Source: Oidiodendron maius Zn
Lineage: Eukaryota > Ascomycota > Leotiomycetes > Myxotrichaceae
DNA: 64,000 nucleotides
Assembly (NCBI GenBank): GCA_000827325.1
Contig: KN832886.1
Location: forward strand, 29,452-93,451
Direction of reading: 5' to 3'
Part shown: one piece after another, positions 32,622 to 43,126 of the stretch
Layout of the letters: each line of letters starts with the position of its first letter
Position numbering within the stretch: the first letter of the stretch is position 1
Made by a program: the position numbers and the translations under genes
Notes under the pieces: generated by a model
The model's input: the letters and a program-made list of their open reading frames with translations, nothing else
What the model was told of the DNA's origin: nothing
Databases searched by the model: none

Positions 32622-33788
32622 ATGTTGGTGTTTTCTCCTGACATCGTCTTGTCCGTCTTGCTGCTTCCATTCCCTTCATTTCAGACCATAATCAGTAATC
32701 GCGTGTGCTCTAAGTCCATAGTGACTCTGCCCTACCGCGACACCAACTCCTTACGTTACTTTGGCTTATTGGCTGGCCATGCACAGCAAATGGCATCAAC
32801 AACTACGTCTCCGACTACTTCGTGGATGCCAGTTACCACAGCATGGTCAGCTCCAGCAGCTTGCTCGTCGATTATCTGGGGAGCGCATGCGCCTTATTTA
32901 GCGCTCAACGACCCTGGATATGGCTTAACTGTTGACCCGGGTTTGACATGCTTGCCACCGCCTGCAACGACGTGGTGGGAGCAGAACAACACTGCTACTG
33001 CGTTTAGCATTGGCCCAACAATTGTCTGTCCCCAGGCGTATACCACCGCGGCAACGAGTATAAAAGACTCGAGCACATTCGTGGCGTGTTGCCCATCGTG
33101 AGTGTAGCGAATAATCGTGTTTTATAGATCACTGACTAGCGACAATGGTTACAGACTCTATGCGCTTAACACTGTCTTCGATCACGGTGCAGCTGCTCAA
33201 TGTCAGTCATTTATGACCGAGGGCCAAGTCGTCACTATTGTTGTATACTCAACTTTCACAAACAACAATGAATTAAATTCAGCATGGGTTACAGCAGTTT
33301 CAACAGTGGCCAGCATAGCAGTCGTTGACGGCATTCAAATGAATGGTTGGAACTTTGTTCCTCAGACTACTGCACCTTCTAGCTCGTCATCCGGTTCGTC
33401 ATCAATGACCTCGACCGGCTCAAGCTCGTCGAGCACCTCTATAACACCAACATCTGATATAGCCGGGACCAATACATCGAATCCTTCTTTACAATCTAAG
33501 CAAGCATCTGGACTATCCGTGGGCGCGAAAGTAGGCATTAGTGTCGCCTGTGTACTAGTTGGTTTAGCTATTATTGTGGCTGCTTTGTTATATTTCATCT
33601 CGAAGAACCGCGGCTCAAATAGGAACTTGCTTAGCGAAACTAAAAGCTCGGCTTCAGTCGATGCAGCGCAGGGTTTATATACACCGCCGCCTCCGGCTCA
33701 GGAGATGCATGCCCCAGCCTGGCGAGCTGAAATGATGGCGTACGGAGGCCATCAAGAGAGGGCAGAACTTGCAGATAGATTATTGTAG
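32622..33788 (+). CDS. Single-pass membrane-anchored protein with Ser/Thr-rich stalk
   Basis: Exons 32622-33097 and 33140-33788 give 374 residues. If translation starts at 32790 (MASTTTSPTT) the protein has 318. The ectodomain carries Cys and Trp (AACSSIIW, PGLTCLPPP, VACCPS) and resembles fungal secreted or anchored proteins with a CCPS motif. A Ser/Thr-rich stalk, SSSSSGSSSMTSTGSSSSST, leads to one helix (VGISVACVLVGLAIIVAALL) and a basic then proline-rich tail with PPPPAQEM, the layout of Mid2/Wsc-like wall sensors. The intron is only 42 bases but restores the frame exactly. Function is unknown. Confidence 0.75.
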
Positions 33789-34358
33789 GACTATATATCC
33801 AACTGTCCAATTGAATAGCGAGCAACGAGATATGAAGTAAAATACGTTTCCTAGGTTGGACTTGGGATTTCTTGCCCTTATATGGAAGCAAATTCTACAG
33901 ACACTCCCGTGGCGGATAAAGTCAGATCGCCCAGGTCCAAAGTGAGGGTAAAAGTTGCTCTATTTTTCTAATGGTAGTTGGGTTAGCCAGGATTGCTGAC
34001 TACGACGTTGGAAAAGAGGGTGGCTGTAGAGGCGCGTGCGAAAAGGGGGTAGGAACCGGACGCCCTTACAGGGAGAGGGTTCTTCAAGCAAGAGCTTGGA
34101 TAACAGCTGAGCGATATACGATACTGAATACCACGTGCGCTTCACATACGAGGCGCTAGCGACTGATATCGTGTGCTATAATTCTCTACCGTGACCGACT
34201 CTAACACACAGGCTATAACTATAGCTCAAAGTTGGGCTATATTGATGCAAAATGCTCCAAAACTCGCAGGTTATAATACACCCCAGGGTGTGGTTTTTTC
34301 AGGTACAATTAGTATCTAGAAAAAGACGACTATACCTTGCTTGTGATGATAGCAATTA
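33789..34358. other. Convergent spacer
   Basis: No gene recognised; small frames at 33960-34159 have no family features. Confidence 0.5.
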
Positions 34359-36905
34359 CTAAACCAAAAGGAATACTTCTTCGGTTAGGGTGCAGCTTGT
34401 TGATACAAGCGCCTCACCATACATAATACCTTCTACATAGCACTCCCCAATAAGGTAAAATTCGGTGGGAGTCTCGGTCGGTCTCAGCAGATATGGAACT
34501 CTCCCACCATAAAGTACTACCACGACATCGCTAACTTGGGCGCTCGAAGGACATAATCCAAATGCTCCATCCGCCGTTTCGAGCCCGCAATTTCCGTGAC
34601 ATGGTAAATAAGTTCCGTCCCCAGACTTACCAGCCCGATGTGCTGCGACATGATCCCTAGCCGCTGTCTCGTGGGTGGTTTTTTCGGAAACCCGAGCCAA
34701 CGTCTCGACATCAGTATGCTGCAGATCGATTTCCGAAAGGGTTGTCCACTGTCCTCTCACGAGTGCCGGGGCGAAGATGGCATTATAGGCTTCACGAATG
34801 CCGCGAGATAAGATAGGCTGTTGATAGTATCGATAAGGAGAGATTTTTGCTATGCTGGTGACTCGAATGCCTTTCAAAGCTATGGTCATCGAATTCGTGC
34901 TCCTCAACGAAGCCAAGAGATCTAAGTCTACATGCCGGTCGCCGCTGGCCCGGTATCGACATGAGCTGCGCAGCGCAAGCGTAGCATGCTGCCACTCACT
35001 GCGGCCGCTCGACCAGAGGGTCCACGAGGGCCGTTGGCTCAAATCCAGCTTCTCTGAAGAGTTAGGGCCTGACATATCGAGCCAAGTTCTACCATGAAGC
35101 GTATGGATTGCAGAAAGGATCTTAAGTGACTTGTGGTGTTGGATCCACCAGCGCGTGAAGTCGGCATAGACGCGAGCAGTGCTCTTGGAATAGTCCGGCC
35201 TGACCATATCGGGCAGTGTAGAGATGCAATGCGTCTCATCACCAAATGTGAGCAAGGCGAATATCTTGTCTCTTGGATCAGTCGCCTTCAGCTCCAACCC
35301 ACTGATGAGGATGGATAGGATATCCCGCCGCGGCACGGGTTTGCATTTGAGGGGCCAGGAGTCCCGAGAGAGCTCAAATAAAGTAGACCAGATATCAGGC
35401 ATGATGTTGTTTATGTGGACGTAGTTCTTAGTGCGCAAACATCGATTAGCGTGCACGACAGCTTCCCAAGGGAGGTCTTTATCTCCACAAAGCACTTTGA
35501 CTCGACCCCTCGTCTCGCAGCCGGGCGCGGTATTCCAAGCTTCTTGTACGACCCACACCCGCTGGAACCACTGGCGTTCGAATACGCGGTCGTGGTAGAA
35601 TTGATAGTACCGTGTCTCATCCTCCGACTCGGCGATGATGGCGTGCGACTTGCGAGTGGGCGGTAGAGATGATGGACATGAAATTCCAGTTTCCCCAGGG
35701 TTATCCAGACTCTTCACAAGGCACAACGATGCGTCTAGTGACGTCTTCTTGGGGTGTGCTGCAGTGGGGTCGTAAGCGCTCGCAATACTGTGCAAGACTT
35801 CGAAGTCCTCTCTCAAGTGGTCGTTGAGATCTCCTAGCCAGACCTGTACAGCCGTAGCTGCGGCGAAGATATCTCCCATTATGGCAACCTGTTGGCTGCG
35901 CTCAACGACATCGGTTTGGTTGATGCTCAACAGGTCTATCCACATCACGCGACTCATGTCTCTCCGCCTCAGATGCCTCAGCGCACCGAACAGGTTGCTA
36001 TTGACCGACATGGGGTGGGCGGATGTGGATTTGTCTCCGTCCATCACAAAAATGGTTTGGGGGCTGAAGTCGTCTCCCCAGGTATAGGAAAGAGCCTCGT
36101 AGGAGATACGGTGGAGGTCGGATAGAGCAGTGTATTTTAACGATAGCTGGATAAACGCGTCCTCATCGTCATCAGATGCCCTCGGTTCGATCTCCACAAG
36201 GCGTATTTCCTTATTCTCGACGACTAGCTGTCGATAAGCTGAGTAGTCATTGCCAAGGTAGGTTGAGGCAGCTGATCGCGCTCTGGTAACAAGAACCTCC
36301 ACCCAGACCTCGATTTGCGCCTTTGAAACGAAATTGTTCCACTGTGCATACTCAGCTTTTGGAAGGATCTGGATTGCATCGCCGCTTCGGATGCCATCCA
36401 ACCACTCCTTTAGACCCAGCCCCTTCTTATGCCACCCTACAAGGCCGGTATAGTCGTCTATCCCGCCGTCGCTCATAATTCGGACATCGCGGTAGTCCCA
36501 GCAGCAGACGTGAGTCTTGAAGTCGCTTCGGGCATGGATATTGTAATGGAGACGTCGGCGGGGAACCGCTTCATGCCCAGAAGGCCCAAGGACGCGGATG
36601 TCGAAGTAAGTGTTGGAGTAATTGTATGATCCTTGGCCGACCTCGCTGTTGCTGTAGCCCTGGTCGTGGGACACGGTTGTGAAAACAATTCTCCTTATAT
36701 GCAGCACCGTATCTGGCTCGTCATATTGGTTTGGGTAGGGGAGTGTGAGCGAGATGTAGGGTGCTTCTGGACAATTCTGGCATGTAGTAGTCAGGTTGCA
36801 AGCGGAAGTTGAGAAGTATCTCCAGCGCTGGTCGACATCAAGGGTAGCCGGAGTCTCCATGTTTGACCGCGAGGCAACTCTTAATATTGTCTTGGCCGGG
36901 CCCAT
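34359..36905 (-). CDS. HET-domain protein (heterokaryon incompatibility type)
   Basis: Intronless, 848 residues from the ATG at 36903-36905. A second ATG at 36860 (METPATLD) is an equally good start, giving 833. The N-terminal 240 residues form a module with HYNIHARSDFKTHVCCWD and SGDAIQILPKAEYAQW, seen in fungal HET proteins. The HET domain follows: ISYEALSYTWGDD, HLRRRDMSRVMWIDLLSIN, ERSQQVAIMGDIF and QVWLGD. Later blocks include RQWFQRVWVVQEAW, DPRDKIFALLTFGDE and a C-terminal DVVVVLYGGRVPYLLRP. HET domains trigger regulated cell death after non-self fusion; some act in other recognition roles. The partner is unknown. Confidence 0.93.
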   Translation of the reverse strand: MGPAKTILRVASRSNMETPATLDVDQRWRYFSTSACNLTTTCQNCPEAPYISLTLPYPNQYDEPDTVLHIRRIVFTTVSHDQGYSNSEVGQGSYNYSNTYFDIRVLGPSGHEAVPRRRLHYNIHARSDFKTHVCCWDYRDVRIMSDGGIDDYTGLVGWHKKGLGLKEWLDGIRSGDAIQILPKAEYAQWNNFVSKAQIEVWVEVLVTRARSAASTYLGNDYSAYRQLVVENKEIRLVEIEPRASDDDEDAFIQLSLKYTALSDLHRISYEALSYTWGDDFSPQTIFVMDGDKSTSAHPMSVNSNLFGALRHLRRRDMSRVMWIDLLSINQTDVVERSQQVAIMGDIFAAATAVQVWLGDLNDHLREDFEVLHSIASAYDPTAAHPKKTSLDASLCLVKSLDNPGETGISCPSSLPPTRKSHAIIAESEDETRYYQFYHDRVFERQWFQRVWVVQEAWNTAPGCETRGRVKVLCGDKDLPWEAVVHANRCLRTKNYVHINNIMPDIWSTLFELSRDSWPLKCKPVPRRDILSILISGLELKATDPRDKIFALLTFGDETHCISTLPDMVRPDYSKSTARVYADFTRWWIQHHKSLKILSAIHTLHGRTWLDMSGPNSSEKLDLSQRPSWTLWSSGRSEWQHATLALRSSCRYRASGDRHVDLDLLASLRSTNSMTIALKGIRVTSIAKISPYRYYQQPILSRGIREAYNAIFAPALVRGQWTTLSEIDLQHTDVETLARVSEKTTHETAARDHVAAHRAGKSGDGTYLPCHGNCGLETADGAFGLCPSSAQVSDVVVVLYGGRVPYLLRPTETPTEFYLIGECYVEGIMYGEALVSTSCTLTEEVFLLV

Positions 36906-37171
36906 GAAAAGACTGATGGCCACAAGAGAGCTTACACATTTTGTTGATATTTTTGCATTTCTATCGAGCTTGTCGGCTCTACACGGACTTTCGCATCATA
37001 GGGAAGGAGGTTATCATTTTCAGCCAAGGTGGTGTGTTTTTACTTGTATGCCACGTAGCCTAGCCAGTATCACTTCGAGTCCTGGGATCTAGACTGCCGG
37101 GTGTATGCGCACTTGGGGGGGAGGGGTGTTGTGGTGGAAATATAGGACTCAGTATGACTAATCAAATTCAT

Positions 37172-37219
37172 CAACACCGAGTATTAGCAACACCGAGTAT
37201 AAGCAACGCCGAGTATCGG
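37172..37219. repeat. Three tandem 16-bp units
   Basis: CAACACCGAGTATTAG, CAACACCGAGTATAAG and CAACGCCGAGTATCGG lie head to tail without gaps. Confidence 0.8.
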
Positions 37220-37961
37220 CGTCACCTAATCGCTGAAGGAAAACTAGATACTAGCCAGGGAAAGCTGAGCATTTCAACGTGGTTTCCTAATGCTAGTTAC
37301 ACTGCTGGCTAGTCTATGTTATTTATTTAACCAGATATAAATATCTGATAATTCTGTCTTGGCTGGAGTAGCGAATTATAAGCAGGTCTAACTATGGAGA
37401 AGACGTCTAGCTGTAGCAATCCAGGTCATCCGAGTGATAAGGCCCTACTTATGTTAAGTTGCTTATATATCGGGGCGACATTGAAGTATTTGATATATCG
37501 TCCAAACAACATCACATGCGTTCTGGCAGAACTTGGGACTTAAATCATGCCCCAATTACAAGAAATACTCTGTAAATATACAGTAACAGTACAGAAGTAC
37601 CTAGTACACAGTTGTACCTTTTCACGTGTGATAAGCTAAGCCGCTAATTCACGTGCATATAGGGCTAGCCACATATGTTTTATTTAGCGAGGTGAATTAA
37701 AAGAAACATAGAGTATAGGTGGAAGCTGGTTTCGCATCTTACTATAAGTGTACATTAAGTGTATATAGAAGTTGTTGTATTCTGGTGTACCCTAGAGGAA
37801 AATTCTAGAGTACATAGGGGAATTGAAGCTAGCCCTGTCTCGTACGTGATGTAGTTGTGTGACAAAAGCTGACTAACTAGCAGTATTTTGAGGCCTAAAG
37901 TAGAAAGATCACTTCTAACCCATAATTGATTCTAACAAGTAAACCTGCTTACAGGCCCTAG

Positions 37962-38008
37962 TTTTCTCGGCACGGCGGGTTTCCCGCTATACAGGGCGTG
38001 ACGTTAGT
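37962..38008 (+). repeat. Dispersed repeat, copy a
   Basis: TTTTCTCGGCACGGCGGGTT and the following 27 bases match 56606-56652 in the same orientation, with most differences C/T or G/A. Confidence 0.65.
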
Positions 38009-38369
38009 TAGTCTCACTTACTTAAGAGGTCTAGGTAGAGTAAGGTGTCTGGGGTTAAACGGTTTTTAGGTCACGTGACAATGATTTGCTTATGGAGGTA
38101 ATCATGTGATAAATTGTGCTACAGTAGTTTGTCCTTTTAGGCTTAGCTGACTGCGGCGTGATTCAAAGCCGCGAAGCTGATTTGTTGACTGGGACGGAGC
38201 AAAAGTTCATTTCTTTTCCTCCGTCCCCGACGGAATCGGGTTTCGACAAGAGTAGACGGCTAAATTCTCGTACGACCTACCTTTCCTAACAATTGTCCAA
38301 TTTTTTGATAGTAGTACAGTACAAGAGATGATTAGACAATAATTATAGAAGAAAAGTCTTAGATCGAAA

Positions 38370-41085
38370 ATGGATCGGAGGACCAATTCGAGAACCAGGC
38401 AAGTCGGTCCTTCGGCTTGCACGACCTGTGCAAAGGCCAAAGCGAAGTGTATCATACTGCCTTCCTTAGATATATGCGAGAGGTAGGAATCTTTACCTAT
38501 GACGAGTCTCTTTTATAAGGATGCTACGGGAGAAGTGTTGTACACCTGGCGGTTCCTATATTTTACCTGTTACAGCTTCACACCTCATACTATCCATGCT
38601 CAGAGCTGACCATGATCTCCAAGGTGTCATCGCCTTAAAAAGCCGTGCTTCTCACAGATCCCGGCTCCGCCGCGCAGGCGTAATCTGAGGCAGAAAATAA
38701 AGAAACCGTCACGCATGGAGGCGCTGGAACACAGGCTTGAGAAGCTCTCTTCTCGTCTCGCCGCTGTGGACGGTAGCCATAGAATAGATGAGTCGAGCAC
38801 ACAGGCAGTTTCAACGGGTAATATGTATGCTCCCACATCACGAGACCAAATTGCAGATGGCATTGAGGTCATACCAGTCGTCGCCCCACAAGACACAAGT
38901 GACGAGGGCCACCAGGAGTCAATTGCCTATGATGACGCTTGGCCCCAGTTGCAACAGCCATCCATACCTTCCCTCCAATCTATTGGCTCTACACCTCTTG
39001 GGATAAATGAATCATCTATCCCAATCATGCCGGGAATCCTACGACACACACAACAAGCAGTGGTGATCTCCCAAGCAAGGAAAGAAGGGCCGCCGGACGT
39101 CCTCTCTGCAGCCTCGAGGCGTGAGCAAGAGGTCACCACGCTTCTAGAGCGGTATCGCATACAAATGCAGCAATACTTTCCATTTGTGATTGTGCCACCG
39201 GAGTTGACCGGCGCAGAAGCCCGACAGCGGCGACCATTTCTCTGGAGGGCCGTCAGGATGGCTGCGCTGTGGCGAGAAGATGCCAGGCATTCCAGACTTG
39301 GGCAGAGTCTCCTGAGTGATCTTACGGAGGCTGCGTTGTTGAGGCCGTATAAGAGCTTCGATGTGGTCCAGGGGTTCTTGGTGCTTATTGCATGGTGAGT
39401 TGCCTCGTGCTGCCTGTATGCATAGGTGCAAAATTTTCCGTCTCATCAAGGGAGACATTCCCCTTAATGTAACTGATATACGTTACACAGGTACCACTGG
39501 AAGCTTGACAAATTTCAGCTCACCAATCTCCTTGGGCTACTGCAGTCGCTATGCTTATCGCTCAACTTTGGTCAAGATAGAAGCCGTTGGAAGGGCCGTG
39601 TTCAGAATATAAGCGATGATGCTTTGGAACAAGGTCGTGCATATCTTGGGTGGTACTATCTATCGACCATGTAAGTTTGATTGCCAGCATCTTAAGCTTG
39701 GTTTTTACTCGCCAAAATTGCTCAATAATAGTTCCACCTCAGGGCAGCAATCTGATAATTCTCTATTTAGAGCCTTCACCATGAGTGAGAAACCTGAAAT
39801 CTCTCCCCAAACTCGCTTTTTCGATCAACTATGCAATACCTTGCTGTCCAAATCGCCTCAGCAGCCCATGGACCAATGGTTAGTTGCACTAGTTCGAATT
39901 GAGCGGCTCACGCAAAGCATCGTGCTTATGAGAACCTCGCGAGAGATGAGAGGGCAGTCAGGCGTGCCGCTCGATGTTGTAGTGGCTGGGTTCCAAAAGC
40001 AAATTGACAATTTGACAGAATCCTTGTCTACGGAGCTGATGCTTGATCGTATGTTCTCCGGATCTTATTTTTTTCTGTCCCATCTTTTAAACGCAAAACG
40101 AGCTGTAACGAAAAAATTAGGATTTTTACAAGACCACATGTTAGTAATGAAAATGATGCTCTATGAAGTCGCTATCTCGGATTCTTCCTTTGAACCTCTT
40201 GTCGGCCAAGATTACATCATGAATCTCCATGGAGAGGAGGCAATAAGCGGCTTTATAGATACCGTCGAAATGCAGCATATGAGCATCCAAGCTCGCATTG
40301 ACCTCCTCTACTCTTGTGTGGTCACTATAAAATCTTTTCTGGCCAACCATCTGGGCCATGTTGACATATATTTGAAACTGAGTTACATAGCCTCTTTTGA
40401 GATGACTTACTGCCTCAAATTGTGCAAACGTTTGATCACACTGCGAGGAGTACCTGGATGGGAGGCCAACACGGCCAGAGACCGCATGGGCTTGGACGAC
40501 GCAATGTTTAAGAAGCACATTGAGGACATAGAGAGGCTGGCCGTTGAAGTTAATGCAGCTAGATCTTTACGTAGCTCCCGAGGTGACGGAAATGGAGACG
40601 AAGACGCAGATTTGTTACCGATTTGCTCAAGGAGTTTGAAAGAGACGACAAAACACCCATTCGAATGCATGTTGAAACATCTACAATACATTCTTTCCCT
40701 TTTTACATCTAAAGAACCAGAGGAGACGGAGAACTCTGCGGATATTGATATCACAACTCCGAGAGCACCACATAAAGTTTGGAATGCGGATCAACAAAGA
40801 AGATTGAATACAAATTTAAACCACAACGCTATCGCTAATGCCAACGGACAAGAGAGCAGATCAGCTGAGAGAAACAAAGAAGCGGAAACTGCATCAGAGT
40901 TGTTGGCTCCAGCACCATCACCGTCACCAGCAAGAGGACGATCAGGAGGTGATGGAGAACCAGGTGCTCCGCTGAGGAGGAATGAAGTTTCACCACAAAA
41001 TCCCACAGATCCAACAGAGAGCTTAGCACCACTTTCATCTGGTGTAATTTCCCAGATATCTCTTTGGCCGAGACTACTTCAATGA
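38370..41085 (+). CDS. Zn2Cys6 binuclear cluster transcription factor
   Basis: Five exons (38370-38482, 38624-39394, 39491-39670, 39732-40048, 40133-41085) join in frame to 777 residues. The N-terminus holds a complete zinc cluster: C17-x2-C20-x6-C27-x8-C36-x2-C39-x6-C46, split by intron 1, then a basic linker and a coiled segment (MEALEHRLEKLSSRL). The middle domain has LLERYRIQMQQYFPFVIVPP, RRPFLWRAVRMAAL and AYLGWYYLST before intron 3, then QWLVALVRIERLTQ. The C-terminal third is low in complexity and acidic. The protein should bind DNA in the nucleus. Targets are unknown; it lies far from the UstYa cluster, so control of that cluster is only a possibility. Confidence 0.88.
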
Positions 41086-41452
41086 AGATGGAGGTCGAAG
41101 TTTCGCAGGCAGGGCAAATGTATCGGAAGTGAAACAGCCTGTACCTTGAAACTTTTAATAGACATCCAATTCTCCAGAAATTTAACAATGTTGGTCCTTT
41201 CCGGTTCCTCTGGCTGAGATTGGTTTGGACTTTCCAAGCATAATCAAGTTTGGATGAGCTTCTCAGCAGTCACAGTCGGAAAGATGTCTTACAAATAAAA
41301 TTATTACTAGATATTTAAGAGAATGCAAGGTACAACACAGCCACATGGATAGAGAATAATGAAAATGAAAAAGCGTCGAATTCCTGGGGTATCAGGGAGG
41401 TGAGTTTGCTGACTCGGCCGGCCATTGCGATAACATGTTGAGCGCTTCTGAT
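41086..41452. other. Convergent spacer
   Basis: 367 bases of 3' flank with no gene seen. Confidence 0.5.
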
Positions 41453-42400
41453 TTAAGCATGTGGCCAGCCTGGCGCACCCTTGCTGAGAAGCTCTTTCTC
41501 TGTCCAGTCCCACAATTTCGATGCGAGCTGGCTATCTCTCGAAAGGCTGATCTCCTTGCCAGCCTTGCCAATAGGTTCGTAATAGGTTCCATTTACCACG
41601 TCCTTACTAAAGCTGCACCACAGCTGAGTCTTCGCGCCCTCTTCCGTCGTAACACCGGTCAGAGCAACTGCCGGCCTGATTATGAGATTTAAGAGAAACC
41701 AGTTCATATCCTTGCTTCCGGCATACACGTTGGACTTGACACCGCCTGGGTGCAAAGACGTAAATATAATTTTGGGATATCGTTTCGCGAGCTGGCGAGC
41801 AATGATGATCTTGGCGATCATAGACTGACCGTAGAGTGTCGGGCCCCCTGTCTTTTCCATCGCTGTGTGCAGACCCTCAAAAAGTATACCCTCTTTCGGA
41901 ATAAAAACTTTGTGTGTCACCGACGATATAAAAACGACTCGAACATCGGCATCCGGCAGAGCAGCAGTCTCGAGAAGCTTGGGCATGAGCAACTGGGTGA
42001 GCAGGACGTGCCCTAAGTAGTTGGTGCCAAACTGCACTTCGTAGCCATCTTTGGTCGTAGACACAGGAATCATGGCGACGCCTGCGTTGAGGTGAACGAT
42101 ATCGAGTCGCGAAGCTTCATTGTTAATCCGAGCTGCGGCAGCCTTAATGGAATCAAAACTCGCAAGATCCATCTCGAGAATCTCGATACTGGCCGACCGA
42201 GCTGCGGGAGACGAGGCTTTGATGCGTTGCACTGCTGCTTCAGCCTTTGACCTAGATCGGGCTGCGAGGTATAGTATTTCCGGGTTATGCTGTGCAAGGG
42301 CTGTGACCGTGGCTTCTCCTAGTCCTGAATTCCCCCCAGTAACGAGGCAGACCTTCCCTACCAGATTGGGTATATCGTGTATAGGGTTGAATTTTGGCAT
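41453..42400 (-). CDS. Short-chain dehydrogenase/reductase
   Basis: Intronless, 315 residues. The Rossmann nucleotide site TGGNSGLG lies at about 21-28, followed by LAARSRSKAE, EMDLASFDS, HLNAGVAM (NAG motif), VVFISSVTH with the catalytic Ser, and YGQSMIAK with the catalytic Tyr and Lys. Then comes LHPGGVKSN. This is the pattern of the NAD(P)-dependent light-dependent protochlorophyllide/retinol-dehydrogenase-like SDRs common in fungi. The cofactor is probably NADP given RSRSK after the second strand. The substrate cannot be deduced. Start ATG 42398-42400. Confidence 0.93.
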   Translation of the reverse strand: MPKFNPIHDIPNLVGKVCLVTGGNSGLGEATVTALAQHNPEILYLAARSRSKAEAAVQRIKASSPAARSASIEILEMDLASFDSIKAAAARINNEASRLDIVHLNAGVAMIPVSTTKDGYEVQFGTNYLGHVLLTQLLMPKLLETAALPDADVRVVFISSVTHKVFIPKEGILFEGLHTAMEKTGGPTLYGQSMIAKIIIARQLAKRYPKIIFTSLHPGGVKSNVYAGSKDMNWFLLNLIIRPAVALTGVTTEEGAKTQLWCSFSKDVVNGTYYEPIGKAGKEISLSRDSQLASKLWDWTEKELLSKGAPGWPHA

Positions 42401-43126
42401 GGCGGACTTTGTATGAAATTATAGCGTATAACTGAAGCTCTAAGAAGTAACGTATAACTGCAAAGGTGATGGAGACTGGGCAGACAACTTTTCACAAGAT
42501 GATTGAAAGAGGTTTAATCTGGACTTGTTTTCACCCGTTGAACCCGGAGAGCAGCGAGGTTGCTATCTATTAAATATTTATCTCAAGACTTAATAATCTA
42601 AACTAAATCCTGCTGTGACACACTTGATTAATATGCAGCAAATAATTATATTCCACCTACCGTTGGCGTAAAGATGAAAGTTCGCCGATCCCGACGGAGC
42701 GGAACGATAATGAAACTTTAGCGAGACTCCGTTTCCGAGGAGCAAAGCAGTAGGCATCTACTGTAGTCCCGCTAACTCCACAGTCACATTTGTGATTGAC
42801 ACAATGAATTTGAAGCCTCTGGTATGCTCCAAACTTATCACTATCTCTATGATAAGGGTGGCCCGTCCGACTAGCAACGCCGCCCTCCAGTGTCGCATGT
42901 TAGATACAGTCGCTTTTTGGCATACAACCCAAATCCGGTTAAGCGGATAGTTTTATGCAGTCAATCAAGTCAAGGCAGTAATATCTAAAGTGCCTGATAC
43001 ATTATAAATCGAGGCCTGAGGCAATAACGTCCACGTCGGTGAACAATTTTTATCTTTCTTCCACCATCATGAATAACTCAATCTTTCATCTATTACCAAC
43101 TTCTCTATTCCACATCAATAGTGAAG
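42401..43126. other. Divergent intergenic region
   Basis: Holds promoters of the SDR (minus) and a HET gene (plus). No other feature was recognised. Confidence 0.5.

Larger units (their letters stand above)
36906..38369. other. AT-rich region with small repeats
   Basis: No gene supported. It contains a 16-bp tandem repeat (37172-37219) and a copy of a dispersed repeat (37962-38008). The right end is the promoter of the Zn2Cys6 gene. Confidence 0.5.

Noticed and set aside
37172-37219. Short tandem units as a CRISPR array
   Set aside because: Units are contiguous with no spacers, and the genome is eukaryotic.
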